Shown piece after piece: positions 10,546 to 22,840 of a stretch of 64,000 nt of DNA (its first letter is position 1; the number at the start of each line of letters is the position of its first letter). The position numbers were made by a program, and so were the translations under genes. This DNA is from Bostrychus sinensis. Taxonomy: Eukaryota > Chordata > Actinopteri > Gobiiformes > Eleotridae. The notes beneath the pieces are model-generated. The model searched no databases. It saw only the letters and a list, made by a program, of their open reading frames with translations, and was not told the origin of the DNA. Location: the NCBI GenBank assembly GCA_020698575.1, contig CM036241.1:31147416-31211415 (forward strand). Reading direction: 5' to 3'.

Positions 10546-10647
10546 CGTCAGCTCCAGCAGTTCGTTCAGCAGCCCGTTGCGTTTGCTCTGGATGAAGGCG
10601 TTGGCGCTGCTCGACTTGGCTATTCTTATTCGGGCCAGTCTAGCTTT
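10546..10647 (-). CDS. kcnd3: kcnd3 internal coding exon: Kv4.3 proximal C-terminus
   Basis: This 34-codon exon encodes cytoplasmic tail just after S6. The acceptor (pyrimidine-rich tract, CACCCAG) precedes base 10647, and the exon opens AAA GCT AGA CTG GCC (K-A-R-L-A-R-I-R), the basic stretch that follows RAQK in all Kv4 channels. It closes with CTG GAG CTG ACG before a GTGAGC donor at 10545. Residues 22-34 (KRNGLLNELLELT) closely match the Kv4.3 tail. Kv4.1 and Kv4.2 differ here, which is the main reason for the paralogue call. Phase is 0 at both ends. The variable part, IAKSSSANAFIQS, is serine-rich. No other open frame of interest overlaps; plus-strand open frames here are shadows. Confidence 0.95.
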
Positions 10648-10829
10648 CTGGGTGTGGGAAGAAGAGAGAGGAGAGAGGAGGTCAGTGCGTGAGACAGAGT
10701 GGGTAGTGAGGTCAGAAGAACATGACTAAGATCTGATTTAATGATGAGAAACTGCCAAATCATCACAGCCATCACTGGATCTGTAATCTGCACCACTAGT
10801 GCGCTAAATTATTGTTTTTATTTCAAACA

Positions 10830-11335
10830 GAGGTGAATGTAGTACTCCAAATCTGAGAAAAAGTACTCAAAAAAGTAAAGGAAATACTAAATAAATAACT
10901 ACTGCACCTACTGTTACTAGTACTGCTGCTACTATGGTTATTAGTATGGTGAAAAAAGTACTTTTTACCACAAAAAATAAAAAATAAAAATAATAATAAT
11001 AAATAACATAAATAATGAGTGTAAAATAAGTACTAATGAATGTAGTTTTTTGCAATTACACAAGAAAAACACTACTAAAACACTACTACCACTAATATTA
11101 TTACTTGTGCTATTTTTACTATTACTCTGTTACTACCTCTACTACTGTTACTACCACTCCTACTACTATTACTGCTATTAATACTACTAGAACAACTAGG
11201 CAAGGCAAGACAAGTTTATTTGTATAGCACAATTCATAGTAATTCAAAGTAACTACAACTATGACTCTTTACAACATATACTGTTACCCATACTACTGCT
11301 ACTATTGTTATTACTACAGGAAAAAAGTACTTTTA
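10830..11335. repeat. Degenerate ACT/AGT-rich low-complexity block with AAGTACTTTT motifs
   Basis: Runs of TACTACTACC/TACTGCTACT variants are mixed with AAAAAGTACT. Related mixtures occur at 20541-20800, 34185-34342, 36620-36755, 39955-40330 and 60355-60500, so this is a dispersed family and not a single expansion. An internal piece at 11213-11256 (CAAGTTTATTTGTATAGCAC) matches a common fish SINE/LINE tail phrase. Confidence 0.75.
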
Positions 11336-11337
11336 CC

Positions 11338-11381
11338 ACACACATACACACACACAAACACACACACACACACACACACAA
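11338..11381. repeat. (CA)n microsatellite
   Basis: Interrupted CA dinucleotides, followed near 11399-11416 by a T run. Confidence 0.95.
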
Positions 11382-11784
11382 AATTTACTCAAATAAAAGT
11401 TTTTTTTTTTTTTTTAAAATGTACTCAGAAGATACATTTAAAAAAATTAAAATAAAAATGAATTGATTTTATATATCTTGTTACTTCCCACTTTTAATTA
11501 AATGAGATTCCCACTTAGACTAGACTATATGAAAAATGTATGATTGCAGATGATTAGTAGAATCTCCTGATCATTACTGCAGTGTTACACAGTATTGTCC
11601 TTTGAGTATACGTTTTGTAGGGGTGTTTGTAACCTGGCTGCAAGCTGTTACACCCAAAATGAATCCAGAGCAATTGAAGAGAATGAAAGAGAATGGTTTC
11701 GGCTATGGCCTAGCATACACACTTTTACAGGGTTTTAATGAAACCTACTGGTGACTGGATTGGATTTAAGTTAAGGACTGTGAG

Positions 11785-12110
11785 TTGCTAACGGTGTGTA
11801 CAGCTCTGTTTCCACTGATTCCTCACAACTTTTTTTTCATTTGTGTAGTAAAATGGGATCAGACAAAATATTTAAGGAAGTTAAAAGCTTTTTTTCTCTG
11901 TTTCATTTCAAAAGACCATAACAGCTCTGCTCTGCTGCACTGTGCTGGTCTCTTCATTTGTTCTTTATGGCAATGGTCAAGTAATTACCGGAAATGTTTT
12001 CTTTTAGTCACATTATTAAAGGTTGGAAAACATGAAAAAACTGTTTTAGAGGTGACCAAGATCGGTTAAAAAATAAAAATAAAACCTTAATATGGGTGCT
12101 TTAAATCAGG
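11785..12110 (+). mobile_element. MITE family, subtype B, 5'-truncated copy
   Basis: Shares TTTCCACTGATTCCTCACA, GTAAAATGGGATCA...TTTAAG and TTAGAGGTGACCAAGAT with 21560-22065 and, inverted, with 44430-44775. It ends ATATGGGTGCTTTAAAT, similar to the subtype A terminus. Confidence 0.75.
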
Positions 12111-12211
12111 CTTACAACACTGAGTAAGTGTAATACAGCCCCAATGCTTTACAAGCCAGTGTTTAGCCAAAAGAATTGTGTCACGTCAGTATGGGACTCA
12201 CTGTACGCTCA

Positions 12212-12369
12212 GGAGGCAGACGATTTTCTGTGGTGACCCTGGAGGAGAAAAGCCGAAAGGAAAGAAACTGAATAAAAGATGTGGCAGGTCCAAATGTCCA
12301 ACAAGTGTATCTTTTTCTTTCCTTTCAGCTTTTCCTTTCTGGGATCGCCACAGCAAATCATCTGCCTCC
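12212..12369. repeat. Inverted pair of a teleost repeat (family R4)
   Basis: Bases 12212-12264 (GGAGGCAGACGATTTTCTGT...) are the inverted complement, with several differences, of 12317-12369 (...CGCCACAGCAAATCATCTGC). The spacer is 52 bp. Single-arm relatives are at 26826-26905 and (inverted) 51430-51500. From 12370 the right side runs on to about 12450 with more of the same family. Confidence 0.78.
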
Positions 12370-12450
12370 TACAGTCATTTGCATTTTGATATAGCCAGAT
12401 GCCCTTTCTGACACAACCCTCCCCAGGCCTGCGACCAACATGGAGAGCAC

Positions 12451-13516
12451 ACTGGCTTATGACCTTTTTTGACTAGATTAATATGACAAAATGTATGAAG
12501 GCATCAATATTGTATTCATGTGAAACTGTGCCTGAGATCTGATTTGCAGGTGCACTTAGATCACTTTTAAAATGGCACAAAAACATGTCGCTAGATTCAT
12601 TTACTCTCGCACTGAGACCCTGAGTTAATGGACTCTTCACTGCATTATCTGAAAATGAAAAGCTCCTAACACACCTGAATATAAAAGCTTTTTATTTCTC
12701 GTCTAACAACATTTATCCCACTCAAATACTTTGGATAGACCATCTGTTTTAAGTCATTGTGTGCCATTCTCTAAATGTCACAGCTCTTCCCAAATATAAT
12801 ATAGTGCACAGTATACAGTAAAGACATACAAACAGGAAATAAGAAACATAACATTGTATTTTTTTATATTTTTGAAATGAAGAGAATATTATGGTGACTC
12901 TGCTTTTGGACATATGGCTGGAAAACTTCTTTAACCTTGTCCTGCTGCTCTCTCATCCTTCCATAAATGCATTTCAGAAAAAAAAAGCAGACAGACAGAG
13001 CAATATCAAGGCCCAGACATGAAACAAAAGTAATTGAATTAGTTTGGATGTTTCAGAAATTGTCGGTCAGGTGGAGATACCTGTGAAGCTGAAAGGGATC
13101 CAGGGAAGAAAAAGTAACAAGAGTCATATATGTCTGACTTGAAATGGTGGTACATTATCAAGCAAAAGCATGGTCTTGCATTGCCTGTTTTCTTCTCATT
13201 GATCAAAGGTTTGTATTTGACACGTAGAGGTAAAAAATATGAAAACATAAGGCCCGACAATCAATATGGAAGCTGCGGAAGAGTCTGGTCTGTCTGTCTG
13301 TAATTTAGGCGCCTTTTATTCAGAGCTCAGGCTAAACATCTGATGAAATATTGGATCCACTAGAGTGACTAAGTCCATATAGATCAAAGGAGAAGTCAGT
13401 TTGAAGTTTTCAGGCTCACATCTATTGCTGAACTGTCTAAAGAAACATGAGTTAGATGCAGGCTTAAATAGTGTTCAGGCCAATCCTTGCAGTGGATCAT
13501 TACATGCAGGGTTTTT
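12451..13516. other. Intronic sequence, nothing recognised
   Basis: AT-rich, no coding or repeat signal that I can identify. Confidence 0.5.
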
Positions 13517-13695
13517 CATTCATTTTCAGAAGCTTTTATAGGGTTCGCAAGTGGCTGGAGATAATCCCAGCAACTATGGGCCTAAGGCGGGGTGCACCCT
13601 GGACAATAGCCGGTTCTTCACAAGGCTGACACTTACAGTAGAGACACACACATTTACTCCAACATTTAGTCTCTAGGGGTAATTTAGATTAATCT
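13517..13695 (+). repeat. Teleost dispersed repeat, family R1 (copy 2)
   Basis: Contains ATCCCAGCAACTATGGGCCT, GGCGGGGTGCACCCTGGAC and the CTCTAGGGGTAATTTAGATT end. It is the best preserved R1 copy in the window. Confidence 0.85.
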
Positions 13696-13990
13696 CATTA
13701 TGCAAGAATATATCTGGAGGGAGGGTTGATGAATATAATCCACAATTCTTTAGACTAGCAAAAAAAAAAAAAATCATGGGTAAATGCTCCGTGCGTTGAA
13801 TCACAAAGCCCTTTATGCCTGATAATTTATTTCCTTTTTGAATCCTTGTGGCTGGAGTTTCTTTGGTATCCTTGGACCTTTCCCATAATCATACAGAATA
13901 CAAAAAACAACCAAGCAATGCTTTTAGGAAAGTAAAAATTATTATTTTGGCACAAATGAAGAACAATATAGAACTTCTGTATTTTTCATT

Positions 13991-14330
13991 ATAAAAGGTC
14001 CTACTTTGTCAGGATTTTTGAAAGAATTTTGGACACCTTTGCATTACTATTTCACGTTTTATAACTTCTAATGTATATTTATGGAAAAGGACTTCTTTGG
14101 GGAGCTATTTTAATTTGCAGAGAATGCTTGGATTAGATGTCTGCTGCTCCCCTGCTGGCAAATGTGGAAAATGGCCGGAGCATAAACTGGTTATTTAGCA
14201 CGGCCTCAGCATACAGGATTACTCAACCATGCGTGAATTAAACTAAATACTACTCCAGTTATCGTTTTGAGGTGGAAACAACAAGGTTAAAAGCTCAGAA
14301 AGTCAATTCATCATAATAAGGGCCCTTTAA
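13991..14330 (-). mobile_element. MITE family, subtype A, copy with TTAA at one end
   Basis: Runs from AAAAGGTCCTACTTTGTCAG to CATAATAAGGGCCCTTTAA, with inverted AAGG(G)CCC-type ends and TTAA at 14327-14330. Internal landmarks are TTGCAGAGAATGCTTGGATT and AAAGCTCAGAAAGTCAATT. An internal deletion shortens it relative to the 543-bp copy at 31417-31959. Confidence 0.85.
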
Positions 14331-15607
14331 TGAGAAATGTGTCCCACTGTATATAGGATGTTATGATGTTATGACAAACCTTCTGTACCTTCTGACTGTA
14401 CAACTGCCTCATTATGTCAACTTGTCTATTTACTTCAAAGAGATGTTTCTGAAGGGAACAACAGCTCATTATGACAGCTTTGTTTTGGACATCACATTGA
14501 GCAGGACGTGGCTTTTGTTACTGTTCCCACTGTGTTTCTAGTGGATAACACATTCATGAGTGCTGTGAAATATCTGACAATACTTACTGCACAGTTTTTT
14601 TCAGTTTTTATATGAAAGAGAACACTAAGGACAGTTTGACGAAAATATTTGATGAAAATGACTGACTTTAGCTACCCAGAAATGAATGCATGGAATTGTG
14701 ATTTTAAAATACATGTGCCACATACAGTAGATTGTGGTAAAATATTTAGAAATATTAGAAATATTTAGAAAGGAATGGAATTAAGTTGCAGTTGAGAACC
14801 ATATCAAAAAGTCAAAGGAGAAAAGGTCCACCCAGCACAGCAGAACATCACAACTAAGCTGCACAATGTAGTAAATGTTTCCCATTTAGACAGCAAAGAG
14901 TCATACATGATTTAATAGTCCCAGCCTCACCCTCAAAAGAACCTCAAGAAGCACAAAGCAAATGATAAAAAGTGGAAACAATGAGCTGTGTGTCACATCT
15001 TCACGTGTTGTGCCACTTAATACATCTGTCCCAGCCTTCCTCTCTTTCTCTCATTCGCCTTTATTCCTCCAACAACAGGCTGCTCCCGGCTCCCATTACA
15101 ATTATGCAGTCATCTGGGTTCTGACTTTACAAAAAGGTCCCCTCATCAGCCACTGTCAGAAAATAGAAAGGAGAAACCTAAATTGGACTTAATGATAGTC
15201 CAACTGTACCAAAATGTGAGAGCAGTACAGATTCTCCTCAGCCCCGACTAGAGAGACAGACTGTGATAGTAATGTGCCTTTAATGCGCTGACAACGCAAT
15301 GGGAAATGGGGAAGTAAACATTAGCAGCAGAAGACAGGTTTTCTGAGTTCGTCCTGAGCGAATCAAATGGCGGATTCACGGATTAAAGGCGGTAAATGGA
15401 CTGAGGTCACACCAGTAATGGGACAGCAAAGTCAAGTACAGCCTTACACAGAGATGGCGGGTTGTCGAGAAAGAAGCAAGAGAAATGGGATCTGGAGACG
15501 TGAGGGCAAAACAACACAAAGACGGGAGGAAAAAGCAGTTGGAGAGCAAAGACCTCCACTGAGATATAGGGCCTAGACATGGACTCAAAACCAGGGATCT
15601 TCTAGTT
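14331..15607. other. Intronic sequence, nothing recognised
   Basis: No repeat identified. 14960-15230 has more balanced base composition and fewer simple repeats than its surroundings, but there is no splice-bounded reading frame. Confidence 0.45.
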
Positions 15608-16640
15608 TGCAAATTAAATTGTTTTGCGGTTTCTGTTTGATTTATCACAAGTACAGGAGCAAAATCTGAATGAAAATTTAGCACATTGGAGAAGCAGGTG
15701 CAAAAGTTTTGCAGAGGAATGAGTGCAGCTTTTAGTGCGGAGATGGGGCATTAAAAATAAGTCATAATGCTTTAAAAGGGCTCATTTACAAAGCTACAGC
15801 AGTAATGTGTTGATTTGAAGGTAGAAGAAACAAAGCAACACTTTTTCCTTGATTCTCGCTCGTATTTCCCTGAACTGCAGCCTTTACACTCCTGTCTCTG
15901 GGCTTTCAGTCTGCTTCAAATCCTTTTAATTCCTTACAGTCACGGAAAAGTCTTTAAACACTGCCTAAAGGCTACATGAAGTCTCACTTGTGTTTATCCA
16001 ACTGCCTCCCAAAGCTTGCTGCGGCGCTTGATTGACAGCTTCCCCAACAAAGGCTTGAGGCTGCGCTGCATGGATTTGATCGAGCAGAGGACATCGGAAA
16101 TATTTTTTTAACTGTTATATTTATTTAATCAACATCAGCACAGCATATAGGCTGCTACTTGATACATTTTTTTTATAATTGTTTGAAGGGTTACTGGCTC
16201 TAACAGACAGTGAAAAGGACTTTCCTCTCTGTCTCATACAGAGGGAAAGTCACATGGCTCTGGTCAGTTCCAGAATCGCATGAGACCATTAACAAGGATG
16301 GACTATGCAACGTTAATAGAAGAAAGTAAAATGCAAAGAAATGACTATCCCCAAAGTAAACATAGGTCTGCTACAGTCAGTCTTGTTATTAGAGGCTGGA
16401 CTCTCACATTGACTTTTGTACAGTACTATGAGGAAAGATGCAGTCGGAGTTGAGCAGAGCAGAGTTCCTCTCTGTTAGGGTGTCTTATGCAAAATTTTTA
16501 TTTACATATCAGATTTGCAGCAGCAATTACTTGTGCAGTTTCTCTTCGTATATCACATGCAACATGCCCACAAAAAGCAAATGTTATTTTTTAAGCTGCA
16601 CTCGCAATTTAGCACCTGTTTTAGTAAATCTGGCCCTTCG
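15608..16640 (+). repeat. Dispersed 1-kb repeat, family R3 (copy 1)
   Basis: Homologous along its length to 28866-29850. Shared landmarks in order: CACAAGTACAGGAGC, CTGAATGAAAATTTAG, TAATGTGTTG, ACATATCAGATTTGCAGCAG, CAACATGCCCACAAAAAGC and the end TTAGTAAATCTGGCCC. It is non-coding. The class is not determined: the right end looks terminal, but I could not confirm a matching inverted left end. Confidence 0.7.
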
Positions 16641-16849
16641 TATGTAAAATAATAATCTAGATTTGTCCAAAATATTTTTATAGGCTTGAAAAAAGGACAC
16701 TAGGGCTCCTTACAAAAAAAAATCCCAGTTTCATACGAAAAACTAACTATTTTTTCTTTACATTTTGAAGTATCTTGCTAACAGACCAACAAACAAACCA
16801 ACCAACAATCCAACATTGGCAAACAAACTAACCAAGCATTAAGGCTGAA

Positions 16850-17734
16850 AAGGAAAATATGCAGTTGAACAGTTCGGAAGAAACCACAGAAATCACAGAT
16901 AAAGAGGAAATCTATCAGCTATGCTTTGGACGTATCCCTTTTTAAACTTTCCACTGTCAGTGATCAGACCAGAACATAATCTGCCTGAAAACTGCCTTAA
17001 AGCGTGAAATAGTTCATCACAGAGCCAATTACTGTGAGAGAAGACTCTTTCCCTTTTCATAAATCGCTTCAGACTAACATTACTGTATATTCATTAGTGT
17101 GATTTTATACTGGGTGCTAAATTATGGGTGTAACATTTTAATATTTGTGATGTTTTTAAATTGATGCAATCTGGGATTGTTTATTCCCAATAAACACAAC
17201 TGCTCCTTCAGAAGTTACATGCAATATTCCTCCCTTTTCAACATTTTGGATATCTAATTAACTAATGATTTCTTCAAAGAGGATTTTTTTTTTAAATTAG
17301 ATTTTGTGTGTGCTGTAGGTAAGTGCTAAATTGGCCAATTTAGCAAGCGGCAGCCTTTTAATTCACTGTTGATAAGTAGATATAGACAAAAGTGTTGGAT
17401 AATGATGCCTTGCTGACATAAAGATGAATAAAGTGTATTACTCAAAAAACATAAAAAATAAAATCACAATAATAGGAATATTTTCTAACAAGCATTGCGG
17501 CACAGAAACCTTCAGTTTAATTAGGACACAACATGGCATTACCTCACAAGTCAATCTAGTGGGACATAGTGATCCACCATGGACAGCTATTGATATAACT
17601 TTATTACAATGATTTATTCAACATATTGTTGAATAATTAGTCACTCTAAATACTCTGTAGGGATAGGTGTATTTTTACAAACTCAGTGACAAATCCTTGA
17701 TTGTTGGACATCAGTTAATTTGTTACTGTATAAA
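16850..17734. other. Intronic sequence, nothing recognised
   Basis: Just before it, 16770-16840 carries a CAAACAAACCAACC-rich run after the R5-type tail TATCTTGCTAACAGACC. The rest has nothing I can identify. Confidence 0.45.
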
Positions 17735-18015
17735 TGCCAGTATCTGTCTGTCTCACCACCAGGGGGAGTAGAGCATTCAGCCGCTCTGCCCCCTGGCTCT
17801 GGGACTCTCTCCCTCCTGAGCTCCAATATAGACTCATGTCAGACTTCAGACTTGAAACTCATATGTTCAGATTATCCTATAGCACACAGACACCATCAAT
17901 TTGGTCTTGTCTCTTATTATGTTGTTAAAAACAACAGGACAGGACAACTGTTGCAACTGTTGTACGGTGACCTTGGATGTTTTGAAAAGTGCCTATAAAT
18001 AACAATAATAATTGT
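17735..18015 (+). mobile_element. LINE (L2-like) 3' end fragment
   Basis: Reads SRAFSRSAPWLWDSLPPELQ and then FRLETHMFRLSYS, the C-terminus of L2/CR1-type reverse transcriptases. It is followed by a 3' UTR whose last part, GTGACCTTGGATGTTTTGAA...GCCTATAAATAA, is a typical L2-like tail ending in an ATAATAATA run. Only about 60 codons remain. Confidence 0.83.
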
Positions 18016-20540
18016 GCTTTTCTTTGTCCATTATTAAGCAAAATTCATACTGTGTTCATAATGTCTTTTAACTTTCAGCCTCAGCTAATCAAAGCCCTGT
18101 CAATGTGCAGCATAAATAACGTTTAATGGGCAGATATTTATCATTTTGCAGTTAGATGTGTTCATAATGCTTCTCCACTGAGACAGCTGTCTCTATGACT
18201 TGTAAAATGTTACTTATCCTGAATTTTCATTAAAATGCTCAATAATTCTGATGTGTCTCTCTTGTCACTGATTTAATGTGAGGATTAAAAGAGTGGAGCT
18301 GATAACCTTTGAAGAAGTTCATTAGTGACTTTTTACAGTGAGTTTTACTGTCTCTATAACAGATGTGGCTTCTCAACAAGAAAGAGGACTGTTGGAAAAT
18401 GTCAGGGTTTTTAAAATAAGAAATAAGGTTTGGGTTTACTGCTGCTACATAAATATCAAAGACTTACAACAAGACTTCATTTCCAAAAGTATTTATACCA
18501 ATACTATAGACTCAAAGCATATGCAGAATATAATGTAGTTACTGTAGGTTTGTGTTGTGTGAAGTGGTTTGTACTAACTTTCAGACTAACATGCAATCTC
18601 TGAACATATCTTTGGAATAAATATTATCTGATTCTCACTTCACAAACCACACACCCCTCTTCTTGTCTTTGAAGTCATTCCAAAACAGTGGCATTCACTA
18701 AATTCACTTAACACTTGAAACTCCATTACGGTCCCTTTGACATTGATGAGGCACATTTTTCTGCCAGATTCCTGTCTTCTACATGCGCAGCTGTTGTCAC
18801 TCAGCAACAGTTTGATACTTGCCAGAATAAACAAAAAACTATCTATTAATCAATGGACTTTTTAAATGTGTAATGAATAATACACTGGTGAATGTCATTT
18901 TCATGGACAGTTAAGACAAGACTCCATTATTGTGGTTAAGCTAAAGCAACACTATGTAACTTTGTATTTAACTGTGCATCCACACTGTGACATAGGCCTT
19001 TATAATTATTTGATATACAGTACACTAAGATGTAGGCTACACAAGTTCTGTTGATGGATAGGAGACCCTAAGGATGATTGCTGTTTTCAATGGAGCAGTA
19101 AAGTTCAGTATCTATGTTTAATTCAATATATTGTGTGAGGATATTTTGGTCCCCTGGTTCCAAATGTGTGTTCCCCTTTAAAAACCAGCACAAAGTGTTG
19201 ATTGGATAATAGATTATCCACTCAAGCAAACATAAGTTTAAAGCAGAAACATGTAGAAAACCATTTGATGCCATATGGTTTTCTACAATGAAGTAATCAT
19301 AGCAGTCTAGTCTCTACATTGTATGGAACAGCTGCAGGGCCCTGAACTGAATGTACAGAAAGTGGATAATGGACTAAATACCTTATTAACCTTTATTACA
19401 GCAGTGTGCCGCTGTACCTCAAGCCTCTCACACCACAAGGCATGATGGTTAAAGCCCCTTTAGGACGCAGTGGGCGGTGAACCCAGCGTCTCCAATCACA
19501 GAGCCTGAAAGGTCTGTTCAGACAAAGTGGTAGAAACAGGATGTTTACTATTGTCATATTAGTTAGCTGATCATGCAGGGGATTCAGCCCTCTTGATTTG
19601 CTTATGAGAAGATTGTGGTGGTCCTGAACATTACTGTCACTGAGATGGTAAAAGAATATGAGGCTGAGTCTGTGTGGTTGCCATGCACACAAACTGCGCA
19701 TCTCAGCTTCCACTACCAAATTTACTTGTGGCTATTTATTCTTTATGATATTGAGAATATATACAGGCTTTAACTAGTCCCATTGAATTGCTTTAACATA
19801 GACTGCCTCAGTTCCCAGCTGCAATGCATGCGTCTGGCTAAATGTCTTTGTTCTTGTTAAATTAATTATCCATCACTGTAAAACAATTAAATATTATACC
19901 TGCTCTGTTACGGAAAGTGTTTGATCTCTACAGCGTTCCCCTCCATTCAGCTCCGTTCAGGCTTACGGGCCGTGGACACATAAAGGTATGAGGAGTCCCG
20001 TATTGCATTTCAAAAAGCTCATTTCTTTGCTGACTGATGATACATGCTTTATGAATACATTAAAATCAGTTCCTGGGATTTTTCCATTTTGGATTTGTTC
20101 CAGACTTGGCTCCTCAATTAGCCATCAGCAGCTGCTCTCTAACTTAATAACACTCTTATCTAGCCCCACTGAAAGGTCAAGCCCGTCGGGTGCGTGTACT
20201 GAGTGGATCGCTAGTGCTCGCGACTATAGCTCTAGAGCACGTGCGTGTGTAGAAGGACATCAAATAATAAGAGTGTGAGGGGAAGGAGATTTTTATTAAA
20301 AAATTGTGGGTTGAAGGTCAGCCATTTTGCGGTAGAGGTCCATAATTCCTAATTGGGGTCAAGCGCGGATGAATGTTTGACAATTACCTTTCCTACTTGA
20401 AAAGATGTCCTCTATGTTTTAGTGACAAAAATAATAAGTCATTAGGCTCTTGCAATTATCTTAATGGTGAACATAAAGTAAAAGGGGATTCATAGTCATA
20501 TCATTCATTCTCATTAACTTTATCACATGCATTTGTTGGC
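18016..20540. other. Intronic sequence, nothing recognised apart from a small hairpin
   Basis: A perfect 12-bp inverted repeat (GTAGAAAACCAT, loop of 10) sits at 19253-19286. 18925-18990 (AAAGCAACACTATGTAACTT) resembles a common fish MITE end. No gene seen. Confidence 0.45.
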
Positions 20541-20800
20541 AGTGGTGGAAAGCAACTAGATATTTAAAATTTGTACTTTGAATTGCAATGAGTACTTTTT
20601 GATCTCAGTAGTAAAGTATGTAGTAATGATTAGAGAGAACAATAACAGTGGTAGTAGGATCTAGAGTAGTAATAGTATTAGTTGGAGCAGTAGTAGTATA
20701 GCAGTAATAGTTGGATGACAGCGGCTTTATACTCCTAGGGCTAGACATTTCAACCACCCACAGTACAAAGTTGGAGTCCTTCTTCCACCTCTTTCTACTG
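20541..20800. repeat. hAT-like non-autonomous repeat with AGT-rich core
   Basis: The left end CAGTGGTGGAAAGCAACTAG is the classic start of a high-copy fish element. The right part, TCCTTCTTCCACCTCTTTCTACTG, is a plausible inverted end. The core is degenerate AGT repeats. It ends about 85 bp from the 20885-21047 exon. Boundaries are uncertain. Confidence 0.6.
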
Positions 20801-20863
20801 GTTAGGAAATAGCCCTGTGTTTCTTCATGTAGCAGGTGATACTGTTATGTATATTGCTTTTTA

Positions 20864-21091
<228 letters not shown>

Positions 21092-21559
21092 TCAGAGCAA
21101 ACCATCTGCCTCCATCCATCTCCACAGATCCCATATGTAAGTCATTGATAGCTTGAGTGCTCTTCCTGATTAAACCTTCTCAGTTACTGGCAGAAGCAGT
21201 ACATTGGCTTGTGAGCACTTTATGCCTGGATTTTTAAACCTGTTTCCTCAGCCCTGAAAACTCTAGAAGTCCATAATCTTTAAGTACAATAAAAGTTTTA
21301 ATTACGTTTTAAACCAACTCAAACTAACACATCATTTTCTGACTGTGACACAGTAGTAATGGGATTCCTGCAGTGTTTCTTTGAGTCGGTATTAGTAGTT
21401 AGGTAGTTAGGAAAAGTGTAAAACATGAACATTCTTTTCTGAATATTTTTTGCACGCTGTGTAATTTAACTTATTCACAGAATTGACTTTGCTTGGCTTT
21501 AGTCAGCAAGTGGATGAGCCCCAGTGGTGAATTTGTGAGTACTCCCATCTCTGAGAATT

Positions 21560-22065
21560 TACTGAATGTCTCTGTCACTGCTGTTATATTGTTGTCCCCT
21601 CATCAAAAACATACCTGGAATTGTGTTCTGCTTCTTTCATGCATGTTTAAGTAATCCTTTATTCTCTGGGAGGGCCGTTTTTAGGCCTCAAAAACGGCTC
21701 TCCCATGAACCTCCGCCCAATCCAGGAAGCACTGACCAATCAACAAGCCTTCTACATCTTGTCTGCTCTCATTCTTCCACTGATTCCTCACAGCAATTTT
21801 TCCTTTTGAAGTAAAATGGCATCATCCAAAAAGTTTAAGAAAGTGAAGTGCTCTTTTTCTTTTATTATAAGTTCAAAAGACTGCAACACTCTACACTCTG
21901 CTGCTCTCTGCTGCTCACCAGTTTCTTTATGGCACTAGTAGTTGACTAAACTAAACTAAAAACATTCTCTTTCAGTCAGATAATGGTTTTAAATGTTGTA
22001 AAACATGCAGCTGTTCTAGAGATGACCAAGATTGGTGTAAAAATATGAATAAGAGCATGATTTAA
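21560..22065 (+). mobile_element. MITE family, subtype B, longest copy
   Basis: The left half matches subtype A (CCTCATCAAAAACATACCTGG, GTTTAAGTAATCCTTTATTC). The right half matches the other B copies (TCACAGCAATTTTTCC, GAAGTAAAATGGCATCATCC, GAGATGACCAAGATTGG) and ends at CATGATTTAAAT. Non-coding. Confidence 0.8.
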
Positions 22066-22743
22066 ATAACAGTTTTTTTTTACCAGATATGTTAAACATG
22101 TTATATTGAGTTTGTATCTAATTGTGTATCTAAACCCTGTGAAAATCAGCTTATGCCACTAGAAATAGTAATGGTCTACAAATGACTGTATTAATCCAGA
22201 TGTCAAGAAATGGTGTGAAATGCCAGCTTTGCTTCCTTTCTCTGGCTCTTTACAGCATCTGGGTCATGTTTTTTCAGACATGGCTAATTTGACTACACAG
22301 TGGGTGAAGGTGTAACAGGTGGGCAGAGGCGGGCAAGAGGAGAGCTGCTATCTGTGAGCCTCAGACCGGGCAGAACAAAAGCTGTGCCACAGGGGTCCAG
22401 GCTGTGAAGGATAGGATCTTGGTACGACTTGTTGGCACATGATGTAGCGAGAGAAGACAGCGTGTGGTGGAACATATTGAGGTCTGGGGTGTGCTTGTCC
22501 AAAAAGGCTGGGACTGTCTCCAGTAAATGTTAGTGTCACCAAAACTGTGTACAGATCTGGGGCAAAAGGTGTCTGGGTAAGATTTAAACAGTACGAACAG
22601 CTTAAAATCCCGAGGAAGGGTTTATAGTAGAATTAAGTCACCTTGAGCCAAAACACAGGCAAGGAAAAACAAAAGAGACAATGAGAGCAATACAAGTATG
22701 GCTCTGTATTATGTGGCATTCAGTCTACCAGATAAGAGGGTTA
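22066..22743. other. Intronic sequence, nothing recognised
   Basis: 22300-22520 is comparatively GC-rich and unique-looking. No splice-bounded reading frame or repeat was recognised. Confidence 0.45.
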
Positions 22744-22744
22744 G

Positions 22745-22835
<91 letters not shown>
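22745..22835. repeat. Compound microsatellite (ATCT)9 then (AT)27
   Basis: 22745-22780 is perfect ATCT, and 22781-22835 is perfect AT. Confidence 0.97.
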
Positions 22836-22836
<1 letters not shown>

Positions 22837-22840
<4 letters not shown>

